Below, in pieces: positions 46,749 to 55,458 of a stretch of DNA of 64,000 bases. Positions within the stretch are counted from its first letter, which is position 1. The number at the start of each line of letters is the position of its first letter. The stretch is from Anaeromassilibacillus senegalensis (lineage in GTDB: Bacteria > Bacillota > Clostridia > Oscillospirales > Acutalibacteraceae). The notes under the pieces are model-generated. The model did no database searches and was not told the DNA's origin. It saw only the letters and a list, made by a program, of their open reading frames with translations. The position numbers and the translations under genes were made by a program. The DNA is taken from the NCBI RefSeq assembly GCF_001261775.1, contig NZ_LN868537.1:186001-250000 (forward strand). Reading direction: 5' to 3'.

Positions 46749-47759
46749 TCAGTCGTTCCGGTGCTTCCATGTAAAATAGGCCATCCGCAGGTAGAGCAAT
46801 CCATACTGTTTTTTACACATATACCGGTAGACGGCGGGATTCTCTCCAAAATCGCGGCAGGGCAAATCGCTTAAAAACGTTTCCGTGATCTCTTTCATTC
46901 TATCATACCGCTGGCGGTGCGTGCGTTTTACATTCGGATTAAACAGAAACCAGATGCTTTGAAAGGTCTTGTAGTAAAAATCTCCCAGCAATTTGTTGCG
47001 TACTTCCACGTTTTCCGGGTTCCATCCCAAAACCAGAGGGATGATCCGGTTGGAGGAGACACGGATGATATCGAAATAATCGTAAGTAACCTTTTTCCAA
47101 AGCCGTGCATGGTCATTGGCATAATAGCGATATAGGATATTCGGGATAAAGTAGACCGATTTCACAACGTTTACAAACTCGACGAGAAAGACCTCGTCTT
47201 CATTCCGGCGCAGGGAGGGAAACTGAACATTATTTTCCCGTATGGTACGCGTCTGAAACAGCTTAAAACACGCGGATTGCAGAATTCCCTGCTCGCCAAA
47301 CATAAACATGTGGGGATAAAAATTCCGCCGGACCTGTTCCCCTGTCAAAAGCAGGTGGTCGGCCTTGGGAATGGCACGCTTGTTTTTATTCTGATCGTCT
47401 ACCTCAAAGCCGCCGACCACCAGATCGGCGTTGGTGGTTTCCATCGCCTCGACCAGCAGAGCGACGGCCTGCGGATACAGGTAATCGTCGACGTCAAAAA
47501 AATGCAGGTATTCTCCGGTTGCCAATTCGATTCCCAAATTGCGCGCCGGCCCGGGACCCTGATTTTTGGTATGCGCAACGCGGATCCGGGGATCGGATTC
47601 CGCCATGCGGTCGCACAGGGAGGCGCTGTGATCGGTAGAACCGTCGTCAATCAGCAGAATTTCAATCTCCGGATACGTTTGTTCCCGTAAGCATTGAACA
47701 CCGCTTTCGATAAATTGTTCCATATTGTAGACAGGTACGACAATGCTGACTTTTTTCAT
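46749..47759 (-). CDS. GT2-type glycosyltransferase
   Basis: The 336-aa enzyme begins MKKVSIVVPVYNMEQFIE and has IDDGSTDHS and FFDVDDYLY (DxD). GGGAGG is 7 nt upstream and the ATG overlaps the stop of the previous gene (ATGA). The C-terminal third is rich in aromatic and basic residues. The sugar donor is unknown. Confidence 0.94.
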   Translation of the reverse strand: MKKVSIVVPVYNMEQFIESGVQCLREQTYPEIEILLIDDGSTDHSASLCDRMAESDPRIRVAHTKNQGPGPARNLGIELATGEYLHFFDVDDYLYPQAVALLVEAMETTNADLVVGGFEVDDQNKNKRAIPKADHLLLTGEQVRRNFYPHMFMFGEQGILQSACFKLFQTRTIRENNVQFPSLRRNEDEVFLVEFVNVVKSVYFIPNILYRYYANDHARLWKKVTYDYFDIIRVSSNRIIPLVLGWNPENVEVRNKLLGDFYYKTFQSIWFLFNPNVKRTHRQRYDRMKEITETFLSDLPCRDFGENPAVYRYMCKKQYGLLYLRMAYFTWKHRND

Positions 47760-48877
47760 CTGCCGCCCTCCCGATGGAACGCTTTTTTACAACGGTTGAT
47801 TCGATTCATTATACCCCCGTACAATTTCAATGTCCATGGTTTTTTATGGATGAATGACAGGAAAGAAAATCTACGCTTTTGGGCGCATTTTAACAGTAAC
47901 TGCCGTTCTAACCAATAAAGGTTCAGGTCCAGATGGGACATGGCGTCTGAATAGGGATGGGAATCCAGAAAATCCAGGAATTCCTGTTTGCGCTGCTTCC
48001 TGTTTTTGGGATTATCTTTGTGGAACAGATCGAGACGCATGTAGTCCAGTACAATGCCGACGACACGATAGCGGTAGAAGGCATCCATAATGTCTTCACG
48101 TCCCGGATAAAACGCCTTGATATGCGTCAGATTGTGCTGCATAAGGGAATTCATTACCGGGATGTAGTCGGGGTTGTACCGGTTGCAGACGGAACCCTCG
48201 TTGGTGCGGTAATAGTACATGACCTTTGGCCGGTAACATGCTGAGCGGCAGTAATGGAAAACCAGCGTGTTAAAAATCACATCCTGGGATTTTTTCTGTC
48301 GGTCAGGGAAGAGCAGGTTGTGCTCCGCCAAAAACGCACGCCGGTAGGTTTTAGCCCAAACAGAAGTGCACAGCACCCGACGGATTCGTTCGTCCTCCGG
48401 CTGACAGGGAGCGCCAGAAACACAGGAAATACAGTAGGAATCGATGGTTTCGGACGTGAGTTCAATGATTTCCTCACTGGACGGCGGCACCTGTTGTGGA
48501 CGGTCCTTCCAGTAGCCGGCGTAATCAAAGAATACCACGTCATGCGGATCATCTCGAAGGGCCAACGCCGTGTCGGCAAACCATTCCGGCAGCAGGTCGT
48601 CGCCATCGACGAAGTAAATCCATTGCCCTCTTGATTCACGTATGATTGTGTTGCGGACTTCACAGATCCCCTGGTTTTCAGGGAAGTGAATCACACGGCC
48701 GCGCCCGTCTTTTTCCGCATATGCGTCGCACAGAGCGGCGGAGCCGTCGCTGGAACAATCGTCCACGAGCAGGATTTCTATTTCCTCAGATTGCTGCGCC
48801 AGGATGCTGTCCAGGCAGGCGGGCAGGTAAGTTTTTACATTATAAATGGCAACGCCGATACTGATGATTGGCTGCAT
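47756..48877 (-). CDS. GT2-type glycosyltransferase
   Basis: The 373-aa enzyme starts MQPIISIGVAIYNVKTYL and carries VDDCSSDGS and FVDGDDLLP. It has an extended C-terminal region of about 170 residues beyond the GT-A core. AAGGAG lies 6-8 nt before the ATG. It is separated by 84 nt and a hairpin from the upstream glycerophosphotransferase-like gene. Confidence 0.93.
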   Translation of the reverse strand: MQPIISIGVAIYNVKTYLPACLDSILAQQSEEIEILLVDDCSSDGSAALCDAYAEKDGRGRVIHFPENQGICEVRNTIIRESRGQWIYFVDGDDLLPEWFADTALALRDDPHDVVFFDYAGYWKDRPQQVPPSSEEIIELTSETIDSYCISCVSGAPCQPEDERIRRVLCTSVWAKTYRRAFLAEHNLLFPDRQKKSQDVIFNTLVFHYCRSACYRPKVMYYYRTNEGSVCNRYNPDYIPVMNSLMQHNLTHIKAFYPGREDIMDAFYRYRVVGIVLDYMRLDLFHKDNPKNRKQRKQEFLDFLDSHPYSDAMSHLDLNLYWLERQLLLKCAQKRRFSFLSFIHKKPWTLKLYGGIMNRINRCKKAFHREGGR

Positions 48878-48907
48878 GAAAATTCTCCTTTACGAACTTT
48901 TACGAGC

Positions 48908-48963
48908 AAAAGCCCGGCCGCGGAGAGCCGGTGATTTCCGGTTTCCCTGCGGAGGGGCTTTTT
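48908..48963 (-). terminator. Possible internal attenuator hairpin in the polysaccharide operon
   Basis: AAAAGCCC (48908-48915) and GGGCTTTT (48955-48962) pair around inner GC-rich stems (GCGG/CCGC and CCGG/CCGG). On the minus strand it ends GGGCTTTTGC, a short T run, so termination would be partial. Confidence 0.45.
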
Positions 48964-50134
48964 AAAGAAGCGCGCGAATTGCGGCAACAGTACGCGCGCA
49001 GTTATCTGTGCTGCGATCAGCAAAAAACGCCTGGATTCGCTCCCGATAAGGGGAGGAAACCTGCATTCCATTTTCCAGGCGGTCCTGAATGAAATTGAGC
49101 ACTTCGTTTTTATGGGTACAAACCGGGCCAAAGGCGTCTTCGCGGTACTGGAAATATCCGCGCCGGTATTGGGTTGCAAAAAACTTTTCTTCATCAAATT
49201 GATAAAAAACCAGAGGCTTTTCCATGTATGCAAAATCGAAAAAGACGCTGGAATAGTCGGTGATCAGCAGCTTGGACTCCATGAGCAGCTCCTGCACGTC
49301 GTTCTTTGCAAGGTCCGCAATTTTTACCCGGGGATGGTTCCCGGAAAAAAGAGGAGTGAAGCGCTGAAATTCCTGGTGCAGGTACAGGACCGCTTCATAG
49401 TCGTATTGTTCCAACAAGGCATGAAAGCGGGGATGGTCCAAAAGTCCGCTGAGCGCCCGGTAATACTCACTTTCACGAAACACTTCCATGTCACTGCAAT
49501 GGTTTAGATAGGCGCGCCAGGTAGGCATTAAGAGAATCTGCCGTTTTTCTGTATGTTCTTTTAACAGCCGGTCGTAGCGGCACAAACCGAGCAGTTGCAC
49601 AACGCCCTGCGGATAGCCGTAGCGGCTGGAAATATCCTCATATTCCGGCTTTGCACCGCAGACGAATAAGTCGAGATGCACCTTTGGATAATAGAGCGCC
49701 GGTATATCATTCAAAATAATGCCGTGCTGCAAAAAGATTTTCTTGCCTTGGATCAGGCCATATCGATCCAACTGGGTAAAAAGATAAATATTGGGAGCGT
49801 ATCCCATAACATGGGTGCTGATTTTCGCTTTTGCGCAGGCGAGTGCCAGATAATGCCTGAAACTCCCATGCTGGATGGTGCGTCCCAAACGGCATACCCG
49901 CTGGTAGTCGGGAGAATGCCGGTCGATGACGTAGGCGGCGTTAATTTCCGGATGCTGCTGTGTGAGATGGCGGAAAAGATGGTAGGCGTTGTCGCGGGCA
50001 TCGACGCCGCGTTCCGCGAGAATCCACAAATCTTTATATGCGGGGGTAAAACGTGCAAATAAACCGACAAACCATGCGAAAAAGTAGCATAGCATGCATC
50101 CTGCATATACGGCGTACCGTCTTAATTTTCCCAT
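48962..50134 (-). CDS. CDP-glycerol glycerophosphotransferase family protein (TagB/TagF-like)
   Basis: The 390-aa protein has an N-terminal hydrophobic anchor (about 8-30) and a GT-B Glyphos_transf domain. FLQHGIILNDIP contains the catalytic-type His, and LLITDYSSVFFDFAYMEKP is the conserved donor-site motif. Family members add glycerol phosphate to teichoic acid linkage units or polyol phosphates to polysaccharides. The start at 50134 overlaps the upstream gene by 24 nt and has GGGAGC 12 nt upstream. No tagD-like cytidylyltransferase is in the window. Confidence 0.88.
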   Translation of the reverse strand: MGKLRRYAVYAGCMLCYFFAWFVGLFARFTPAYKDLWILAERGVDARDNAYHLFRHLTQQHPEINAAYVIDRHSPDYQRVCRLGRTIQHGSFRHYLALACAKAKISTHVMGYAPNIYLFTQLDRYGLIQGKKIFLQHGIILNDIPALYYPKVHLDLFVCGAKPEYEDISSRYGYPQGVVQLLGLCRYDRLLKEHTEKRQILLMPTWRAYLNHCSDMEVFRESEYYRALSGLLDHPRFHALLEQYDYEAVLYLHQEFQRFTPLFSGNHPRVKIADLAKNDVQELLMESKLLITDYSSVFFDFAYMEKPLVFYQFDEEKFFATQYRRGYFQYREDAFGPVCTHKNEVLNFIQDRLENGMQVSSPYRERIQAFFADRSTDNCARTVAAIRALL

Positions 50135-50156
50135 TCTTTGTACTCTGCTCCCAATG

Positions 50157-51545
50157 TTATTTTGTTGGAGGGGATTTTGAAGCCTCTGCTGAGGCGTAAT
50201 TCGGCTCCTGACGAACACCCTGTGAGCTTTCTTTCAGAAACATGACTTTAACGGTCATGAGTATCAACTTGATGTCCTGCGCAATGGAATAATTTTTGAT
50301 GTACAGCAGATCATACAGCGTTTTATCCTCTGTTTTGGTATCATAACGTCCATAAACCTGCGCCATGCCGGTCAAACCGGCCTTAACCAGGAACCGTTTT
50401 TCGTAGTTCTCAATGGTTTCCTTATATTCCGTTACAAATTCCGGCCGTTCCGGGCGGGGGCCAACAATGGACATGTCCCCCATAAGGATGTTTACCAGCT
50501 GCGGCAGCTCGTCAAGGCGCGTGCTGCGCAGAATTTTTCCGACTCTTGTAATACGGGGATCGTTTTCTGTAGAGAGCATGACGCCGGACAGCTTTTCCGC
50601 GTCGTTGATCATGGTGCGGAACTTATAGATTTTAAAAACCTTTTCGTGCAGCGTCACACGCTCCTGCGTATAGAGGATGGGACCTTTGGAATCAAAATGA
50701 ATGGCGATTGCGCAGAGCAACATGATGGGGGAAGCTATCACCAAACCAATAAAGGAAAAGAATATATCAACCGCACGTTTGGTGAAAATGGTAAATCGGG
50801 ACGGCTGAAAGCCTCTTAAATGCAGAAGAGGCGTGTCTTCAAAATTGACGATGTCGTATTGGTTCATAATGTTATAAAGCGTTGGTAAAATATAAATTTC
50901 CTTGTTCAGCTCAATGGCTTTGGAAATGATTTGGTTGCGCGCCTTGGCTTCAATGTCGTTGGAAACAAAAACACTGTCAAACGCCTGCAATCTGTTTTGC
51001 AGCAGGTCATCCAAAAAAGCCTCGTCGTTTGTATCGATCAGCTCGTACCACGCGTCGTTGCTGATGGATACATAGGCGTACTTGATTTTGCGGGCCAGCT
51101 TGCTGTCCACATCCTTGGACTCCACAACCAGAAGCTTGGGGGGAACAACAAATTTATTGATGATATAGACCGAAAGCATTTTTTCGGACAGAATTAAGAC
51201 GAACGCAAGTGCAAAAGACAATAAAAAACGCCACCAATTCGCTGCAAGAAGAGTGATGTCGAAAACCATAGTCACTAAAACAGCGGCAAAGGAGGCTAAA
51301 GTCAGACAAATGATAATGGAGATTCCCAATTCATAGGTTCTTCGTATGATACGGCTGTAAATTTCGAAAATATGGAACAATGTAAGCAGTGTAACAGTGA
51401 ATGTGACAGGAAAGATCAAATGGATGCCCTGAAAGATTTCCCAGCGAAACTGAAACGGGATAAAAAGCGAACTGAATACAAGGAATAAGTCAAAGCACAT
51501 GACCATCATATCAATGAAGAAGTTTTTGTACGTTTTGATGTTCAT
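50157..51545 (-). CDS. Initiating sugar-phosphate transferase (polyprenyl glycosyl-1-phosphate transferase)
   Basis: The 462-aa protein has about five N-terminal membrane helices, a central CoA-binding-like domain, then another helix (about 265-290) and the bacterial sugar transferase domain: YKFRTM, TRLDELPQL and SIVGPRPERPEF are the family motifs. It would transfer a hexose-1-phosphate to undecaprenyl phosphate, the first step of repeat-unit assembly. It is the first gene of the cluster, with GAGGGGAT 7 nt before the ATG. Confidence 0.95.
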   Translation of the reverse strand: MNIKTYKNFFIDMMVMCFDLFLVFSSLFIPFQFRWEIFQGIHLIFPVTFTVTLLTLFHIFEIYSRIIRRTYELGISIIICLTLASFAAVLVTMVFDITLLAANWWRFLLSFALAFVLILSEKMLSVYIINKFVVPPKLLVVESKDVDSKLARKIKYAYVSISNDAWYELIDTNDEAFLDDLLQNRLQAFDSVFVSNDIEAKARNQIISKAIELNKEIYILPTLYNIMNQYDIVNFEDTPLLHLRGFQPSRFTIFTKRAVDIFFSFIGLVIASPIMLLCAIAIHFDSKGPILYTQERVTLHEKVFKIYKFRTMINDAEKLSGVMLSTENDPRITRVGKILRSTRLDELPQLVNILMGDMSIVGPRPERPEFVTEYKETIENYEKRFLVKAGLTGMAQVYGRYDTKTEDKTLYDLLYIKNYSIAQDIKLILMTVKVMFLKESSQGVRQEPNYASAEASKSPPTK

Positions 51546-51924
51546 ACGGCAGATCCCCTCAATTTAGACAAAATTTTACTTCGAACCATTGCACCAATAC
51601 CTTCCCTAAAAACAAATACAATAATCCTTTTTATAAATTCTAACATTTTTACGACAAAAATCAAGGTAATAAAACGAAGCTTTGTATAATTCGATGTTTT
51701 TGTTTTATATTTTCTTTTTAAGTGCTATGATTTGGTCAATCTGTTGGAATGCATAAGTTGTTATAAAAATTAAAATCCATGGATTACAAACATTGGTTAT
51801 TTATGGGCATTGTTTTTTGTGAATTCAACTGAAAAGCAAAGTGTTTTGATGGGATTATTAAGTTAAAGCTTTACTGTGCGACTATACAAATGGGTTAAAG
51901 CAAATGAACACGCTACCGCCTATA
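51546..51924 (-). promoter_or_regulatory. AT-rich leader/promoter region of the polysaccharide cluster
   Basis: This 379-nt stretch is markedly AT-rich compared with its neighbours and has no supported gene. On the minus strand TTGTCG (51652-51657) and TATAAA (51630-51635) are 16 nt apart and are the best promoter candidate. No riboswitch or known attenuator is recognisable. Confidence 0.45.
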
Positions 51925-51950
51925 TTATAAATTTATGATATAGGCGGTAG
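51913..51950 (-). repeat. Inverted repeat at the 3' end of kptA
   Basis: CTACCGCCTATAT (51913-51925) pairs perfectly with ATATAGGCGGTAG (51938-51950). The arms span the last codons and stop of kptA. No T run follows on the minus strand, so it is not a classical terminator; it may protect the transcript end. Confidence 0.7.
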
Positions 51951-52473
51951 AGATTTGTTTGCAAAGCCACACGCCGTTTTGGGATAAATAAAAAGGGATT
52001 CCATTGTGTTCCATCGCAGCCGCGTCGATATGTAGCACGACGGGACTTCCGTGACGGGAGCCAACCTGCCTTGCGGTTTCCGGGTCGGAGGACAGATGCA
52101 CAAACTGACGGGATTGACGCGTGATGCCCTGTGACCGGATACTGTCTAAAAAGCGGTCCGCCGTCCCATGATAAAGTATAGCGGGCGGTTTAGCGGAGCG
52201 AAGCTCTACATCAACAGGCAGAGAATGACCTTGGTTGGCACGTATTTTACGGTGGTCCTCATTAAAGCTGTAGCGTTGCTTATTGTTTTCCTGTACGATG
52301 CGCTCAAGAGTTTCACGGTCGAGAGACTTTCCCGCGCGACAGCAGCCTTTCAATAAAGCGTCGACTTCTACCCATCCGTGTGCATCTATCTGTACATAAG
52401 CGGCCTGTGGGTTGTGACGCAGGACAAGACTGAGAAACCGGCCGAGCTCTGCATCCTTTTTGGATTGTTCCAT
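51925..52473 (-). CDS. kptA: RNA 2'-phosphotransferase (KptA/Tpt1)
   Basis: The 182-aa protein transfers an internal RNA 2'-phosphate to NAD, as eukaryotic Tpt1 does after tRNA splicing. RFLSLVLRHNP, YSFNEDHRKIRANQGHS and LYHGT are the conserved motifs, including the Arg-His-x-x-Arg catalytic set. Bacteria lack the tRNA splicing route that makes this substrate, so its cellular target here is unknown; RNA or protein damage reversal or NAD-dependent ADP-ribosyl chemistry is possible. AAAGGAG lies upstream of the ATG. Confidence 0.94.
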   Translation of the reverse strand: MEQSKKDAELGRFLSLVLRHNPQAAYVQIDAHGWVEVDALLKGCCRAGKSLDRETLERIVQENNKQRYSFNEDHRKIRANQGHSLPVDVELRSAKPPAILYHGTADRFLDSIRSQGITRQSRQFVHLSSDPETARQVGSRHGSPVVLHIDAAAMEHNGIPFYLSQNGVWLCKQISTAYIINL

Positions 52474-52514
52474 AGGTATGCTCCTTTTGATAAAATCATG
52501 AAGAAAAGAAATCG

Positions 52515-52554
52515 TATGAAAAAGAGAACAGCCGGAATTTCAGTCCGGCTGTTC
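52515..52554 (-). terminator. Terminator of the YhfC-like gene
   Basis: An 11-bp perfect stem GAACAGCCGGA/TCCGGCTGTTC (52526-52536, 52544-52554) has a 7-nt loop and is followed on the minus strand by TCTCTTTTTC. It lies 3 nt after the gene's stop. Confidence 0.88.
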
Positions 52555-52557
52555 ATG

Positions 52558-53358
52558 TTATGTCAGGGGACGGTCGATTGACGAAAAACTGCGGCGGGCA
52601 TGCAACAGATAAAGCAATGAAAAAACACCGCCCAAACACAGAAACAGTTCACCGGCCCATATACTGACGTATTGTGTCAGCAATACGCTGACGAAATTAA
52701 ACAGGGTATGCGCCAAAACAGCTAATACATAATATAGAAAAGAACGGCGGCGGTTGACGCCTTGAAAAATCAGCATAGTGGCAAACATGTGGAACAGCAC
52801 GGCAAATACGCGTTCCAAAACAGCCAGATATATGGTAGAAGCCTGCGCCGACATAAGTGCGGTGGTAATTTGTTCAGCCGCCTGCGGGGAAGTTTCTGTC
52901 AAAATGGAGAAGGTGCCGGTATTGATCATCACCGCATAAATCAGGGAATTGAGATGTGTAAAGCCCACCAGCAGGATAGCCTCGCAGAAGCCGTGTCCCA
53001 GGCCGAAGGAGATTGCATCTGTGTAAGCACGGTGTTTTCTGCAGAAGAAGCGGACGCCAACCAGCCGGGCGGATTCCTCAAACAGACCCGCGGTAAAGGA
53101 CAGAACCAGAAGGTAGACGATGAGCTGCGAGGCGGCAAACGTCTGGAACCACTGTTGAGCGGAAAGCGCATTGATCATTGGAATGCGGAGAACGATTTGG
53201 GAAATAAAAAATGCGAGCGCGCCGACCACCACGGGGACAAGGGAAATCTTTTTACGGACGCCGAGAAAGACCAGCAACAACAACGGGCAGACCAGTGTGA
53301 AAAAAACGCCGATACCAAATGCGACAATGACAGAGGGTGCAATGGTCATAAAGTCCAA
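52558..53358 (-). CDS. YhfC family intramembrane protease-like protein
   Basis: The 266-aa protein has about seven to eight membrane segments. FEESARLVG carries an EExxR-like motif, and GHGFCEA and the C-terminal LAHTLFNF supply conserved His/Glu/Asn residues, as in the glutamic-type (CPBP-related) intramembrane protease group. Substrate unknown. An ATG four codons into the frame is an alternative start. It ends at its own terminator, so kptA is probably transcribed separately. Confidence 0.82.
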   Translation of the reverse strand: MDFMTIAPSVIVAFGIGVFFTLVCPLLLLVFLGVRKKISLVPVVVGALAFFISQIVLRIPMINALSAQQWFQTFAASQLIVYLLVLSFTAGLFEESARLVGVRFFCRKHRAYTDAISFGLGHGFCEAILLVGFTHLNSLIYAVMINTGTFSILTETSPQAAEQITTALMSAQASTIYLAVLERVFAVLFHMFATMLIFQGVNRRRSFLYYVLAVLAHTLFNFVSVLLTQYVSIWAGELFLCLGGVFSLLYLLHARRSFSSIDRPLT

Positions 53359-53486
53359 CCCCTTTCCATATTCAGCACCATCATAGGATGAATTTTATGG
53401 AATGTCAAGAAAAAAGCACGGAAAAGCAGAAGGAAACTGTGGAAATTCAAGTGAATGAACTTTTATAAAACGATTGCAGTTGACTC

Positions 53487-53515
53487 TTGCCTTTTTACAT
53501 AAAATAAGCTATAAT
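53487..53515 (+). promoter_or_regulatory. SRP RNA promoter
   Basis: TTGCCT (53487-53492) and TATAAT (53510-53515) are 17 nt apart, the same hexamers and spacing as upstream of glyA. Transcription would start near 53522. Confidence 0.75.
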
Positions 53516-53558
53516 AGCAAAAGTCAGGTGATTTATGCCTTACAGCATAGCTCGCTGA

Positions 53559-53750
53559 GAAAGCAAGGCAGCAATGCGTGTAACAGGATATGCAGGCGGG
53601 CGGGCTCTGTACGACGGGGCGCCGTGAACCATGTCAGGCGGGGAACCGAGCAGCATTAAGCGGAGTTGCCCGGTGCGATGCAGGTGGTCTGTTCGTCTGC
53701 ATATCCTGTTACACGATACCGTCGCAAGGCGGCTGTCCTTGCTTTCCGTT
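53559..53750 (+). ncRNA. ffs: Signal recognition particle RNA
   Basis: The Ffh-binding helix 8 is clear: GTGAACCATGTCAGG, then GGAACCGAGCAGCATTAAG. Around it lies an 18-bp perfect stem (53578-53595 with 53697-53714) and an outer stem of about 14 bp (53559-53572 with 53732-53746). The position immediately before dnaX is where Firmicutes carry this gene. I cannot find the usual Alu-domain sequence at the 5' end, so ends are approximate and transcription probably starts nearer 53522. A short hairpin with a T-rich tail (53724-53753) may be the 3' terminator. Confidence 0.9.
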
Positions 53751-53770
53751 TGTTTGAGGAGGTGCACGGT

Positions 53771-55384
53771 ATGTATAAAGTATTGTACCGGAAGTGGCGC
53801 CCGCAGGTTTTTGCCGATGTAGTGGGGCAGCCGCAGGTAACCACCACGCTCAAAAACGAGCTTACGGCGGGCCGGATTGCGCACGCGTACCTGTTTACCG
53901 GTTCCAGAGGGACGGGTAAAACAACATGTGCCAAAATCCTGGCAAAAGCGGTCAACTGTCTGAACCTGAAGGATGGTGATCCGTGCGGAGAATGTGAGAT
54001 ATGCCGCGGAATCGAAAACGGTTCCGTAATGGATATCGTAGAGATTGATGCCGCCAGCAACAATGGCGTCGACAATATCCGTTCTCTGCGGGAAGAGGCG
54101 AACTTCACGCCTGCCGCCGCCAAATACCGGGTCTACATTATTGATGAGGTCCACATGCTTTCCACAGGCGCTTTTAATGCGCTGTTGAAGACGTTGGAAG
54201 AGCCGCCGGAGCATGTGGTTTTTATCCTTGCCACCACGGAGGTCCACAAACTGCCCGCAACGATTCTGTCACGGTGCCAGCGGTTTGATTTCCGGCGGAT
54301 TCCTCCGCAGGAAATTGCAGCGCGTCTTTCCTATGTTGCGGAACAGGAGGGGGCTGTGTTGGACGAGCAGGCAGGCTTACTGCTGGCCCGTCTGGCGGAT
54401 GGTGCATTGCGCGACGCACTTTCCCTGCTGGATCAATGTCTGGGACGCAGCAAAACGGTTTCACTGGACGTTGTGCAGGAAACGGTCGGTCTTGTGGGGC
54501 GCGACCATTTGTTTGCGTTGTCCTCCGCTGTACAGGAACACGATTCAGCTGCCGCATTGGAAATGGTCGATCAGATGCATCGGTCTTCCAAGGATATGGC
54601 GCGGCTTTGTGAAGAGCTGTCTGCCCATTTTCGAGGGTTGATGCTGATTAAAACCATGAAAAATGCGCGCGGAATTCTTGCTGTGCCGGATGATGAGTTT
54701 GAAAAGATGACAAAACAGGCGCTATCCACACCTTTGCCGGTAATACTGCACTGCTTAGATGGAATGCAGGCCGCTTTGGAAAAGATGTACCGCGGCGGGG
54801 ACCGGCGGATTGAAATGGAGATGGCGTTGATTAAGCTTTGTTCCCCTGAGCTGGACGACACCGCTGATGCGCTTGTGCGCCGGATTGAGGCGCTGGAGCG
54901 CGGGGTAACCAGGGTTCCGGCGGCGAAGCAAAAACCAGAAGTACAGGAAACGCCGGTTGCAATGGAATTGCCGGAGGAGCCGGTTCGGGAAGAAGTTTCT
55001 GCCGCGGCGGACACGCTGCCCGCACCAAAGGTGGAAGAAAAGTCGCAGCAGCTCAAGCAGGAGGCAAAACGCCTTGCAGAGTGGCCGGAGATTTTGCATA
55101 TACTCAAAGAGTATTCCGCAGCAATTTCCGCCGCGTTTACCGGGTCTTCCGCTTATGTCAGCGGGGATTATGTTTTAATTGACGCGCCGAAGGAGATGGC
55201 TTTTGAACTGCTTCGGAAATCGGCGCAGCGGGATAAGATGCGGGAAGCGATTCAGCAGGTGACCGGAAGGGTGTACAAGCTTGGCCCGTACCGCTCAAAA
55301 AAAGCGGAAGAGCAGCAGGCGGACCCACTTCTACAATTGGCCGGTGCCGCAGAGGATGCGGGGATTCCGGTGACAAAAGTGTAA
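53771..55384 (+). CDS. dnaX: DNA polymerase III subunit gamma/tau
   Basis: The 537-aa clamp-loader ATPase opens MYKVLYRKWRPQVFADVVGQ. Walker A is GSRGTGKTTCAK (about 46-57), the zinc cysteines are in DPCGECEIC, Walker B is YIIDEVHML, and LEEPPEHVVFILATTE follows. The Glu/Pro/Ala-rich linker after about 400 leads to a tau-like C-terminal part. The start at 53771 has GAGGAGGTG upstream and matches family proteins; the longer frame runs into the SRP RNA. Confidence 0.97.
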   Translation: MYKVLYRKWRPQVFADVVGQPQVTTTLKNELTAGRIAHAYLFTGSRGTGKTTCAKILAKAVNCLNLKDGDPCGECEICRGIENGSVMDIVEIDAASNNGVDNIRSLREEANFTPAAAKYRVYIIDEVHMLSTGAFNALLKTLEEPPEHVVFILATTEVHKLPATILSRCQRFDFRRIPPQEIAARLSYVAEQEGAVLDEQAGLLLARLADGALRDALSLLDQCLGRSKTVSLDVVQETVGLVGRDHLFALSSAVQEHDSAAALEMVDQMHRSSKDMARLCEELSAHFRGLMLIKTMKNARGILAVPDDEFEKMTKQALSTPLPVILHCLDGMQAALEKMYRGGDRRIEMEMALIKLCSPELDDTADALVRRIEALERGVTRVPAAKQKPEVQETPVAMELPEEPVREEVSAAADTLPAPKVEEKSQQLKQEAKRLAEWPEILHILKEYSAAISAAFTGSSAYVSGDYVLIDAPKEMAFELLRKSAQRDKMREAIQQVTGRVYKLGPYRSKKAEEQQADPLLQLAGAAEDAGIPVTKV

Positions 55385-55458
55385 AATACCAACAATATAG
55401 TATGGTTGAATAAAATCGCCCGAAAGGGCGCCTAAAATTTTGAAAAGGGGTTTTTATC

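Noticed and set aside
51913-51950. Inverted repeat after kptA as a Rho-independent terminator
   Set aside because: The stem is perfect but no T run follows on the minus strand; kept as a repeat only.
53480-53515. TTGACT at 53480 as the -35 box of the SRP RNA
   Set aside because: It is 24 nt from the TATAAT; TTGCCT at 53487 has the right 17-nt spacing.
55297-55303. A7 run near the 3' end of dnaX as a programmed frameshift site
   Set aside because: It lies about 80 nt before the stop, too late to give a gamma-type short product, and no stimulatory stem is visible.
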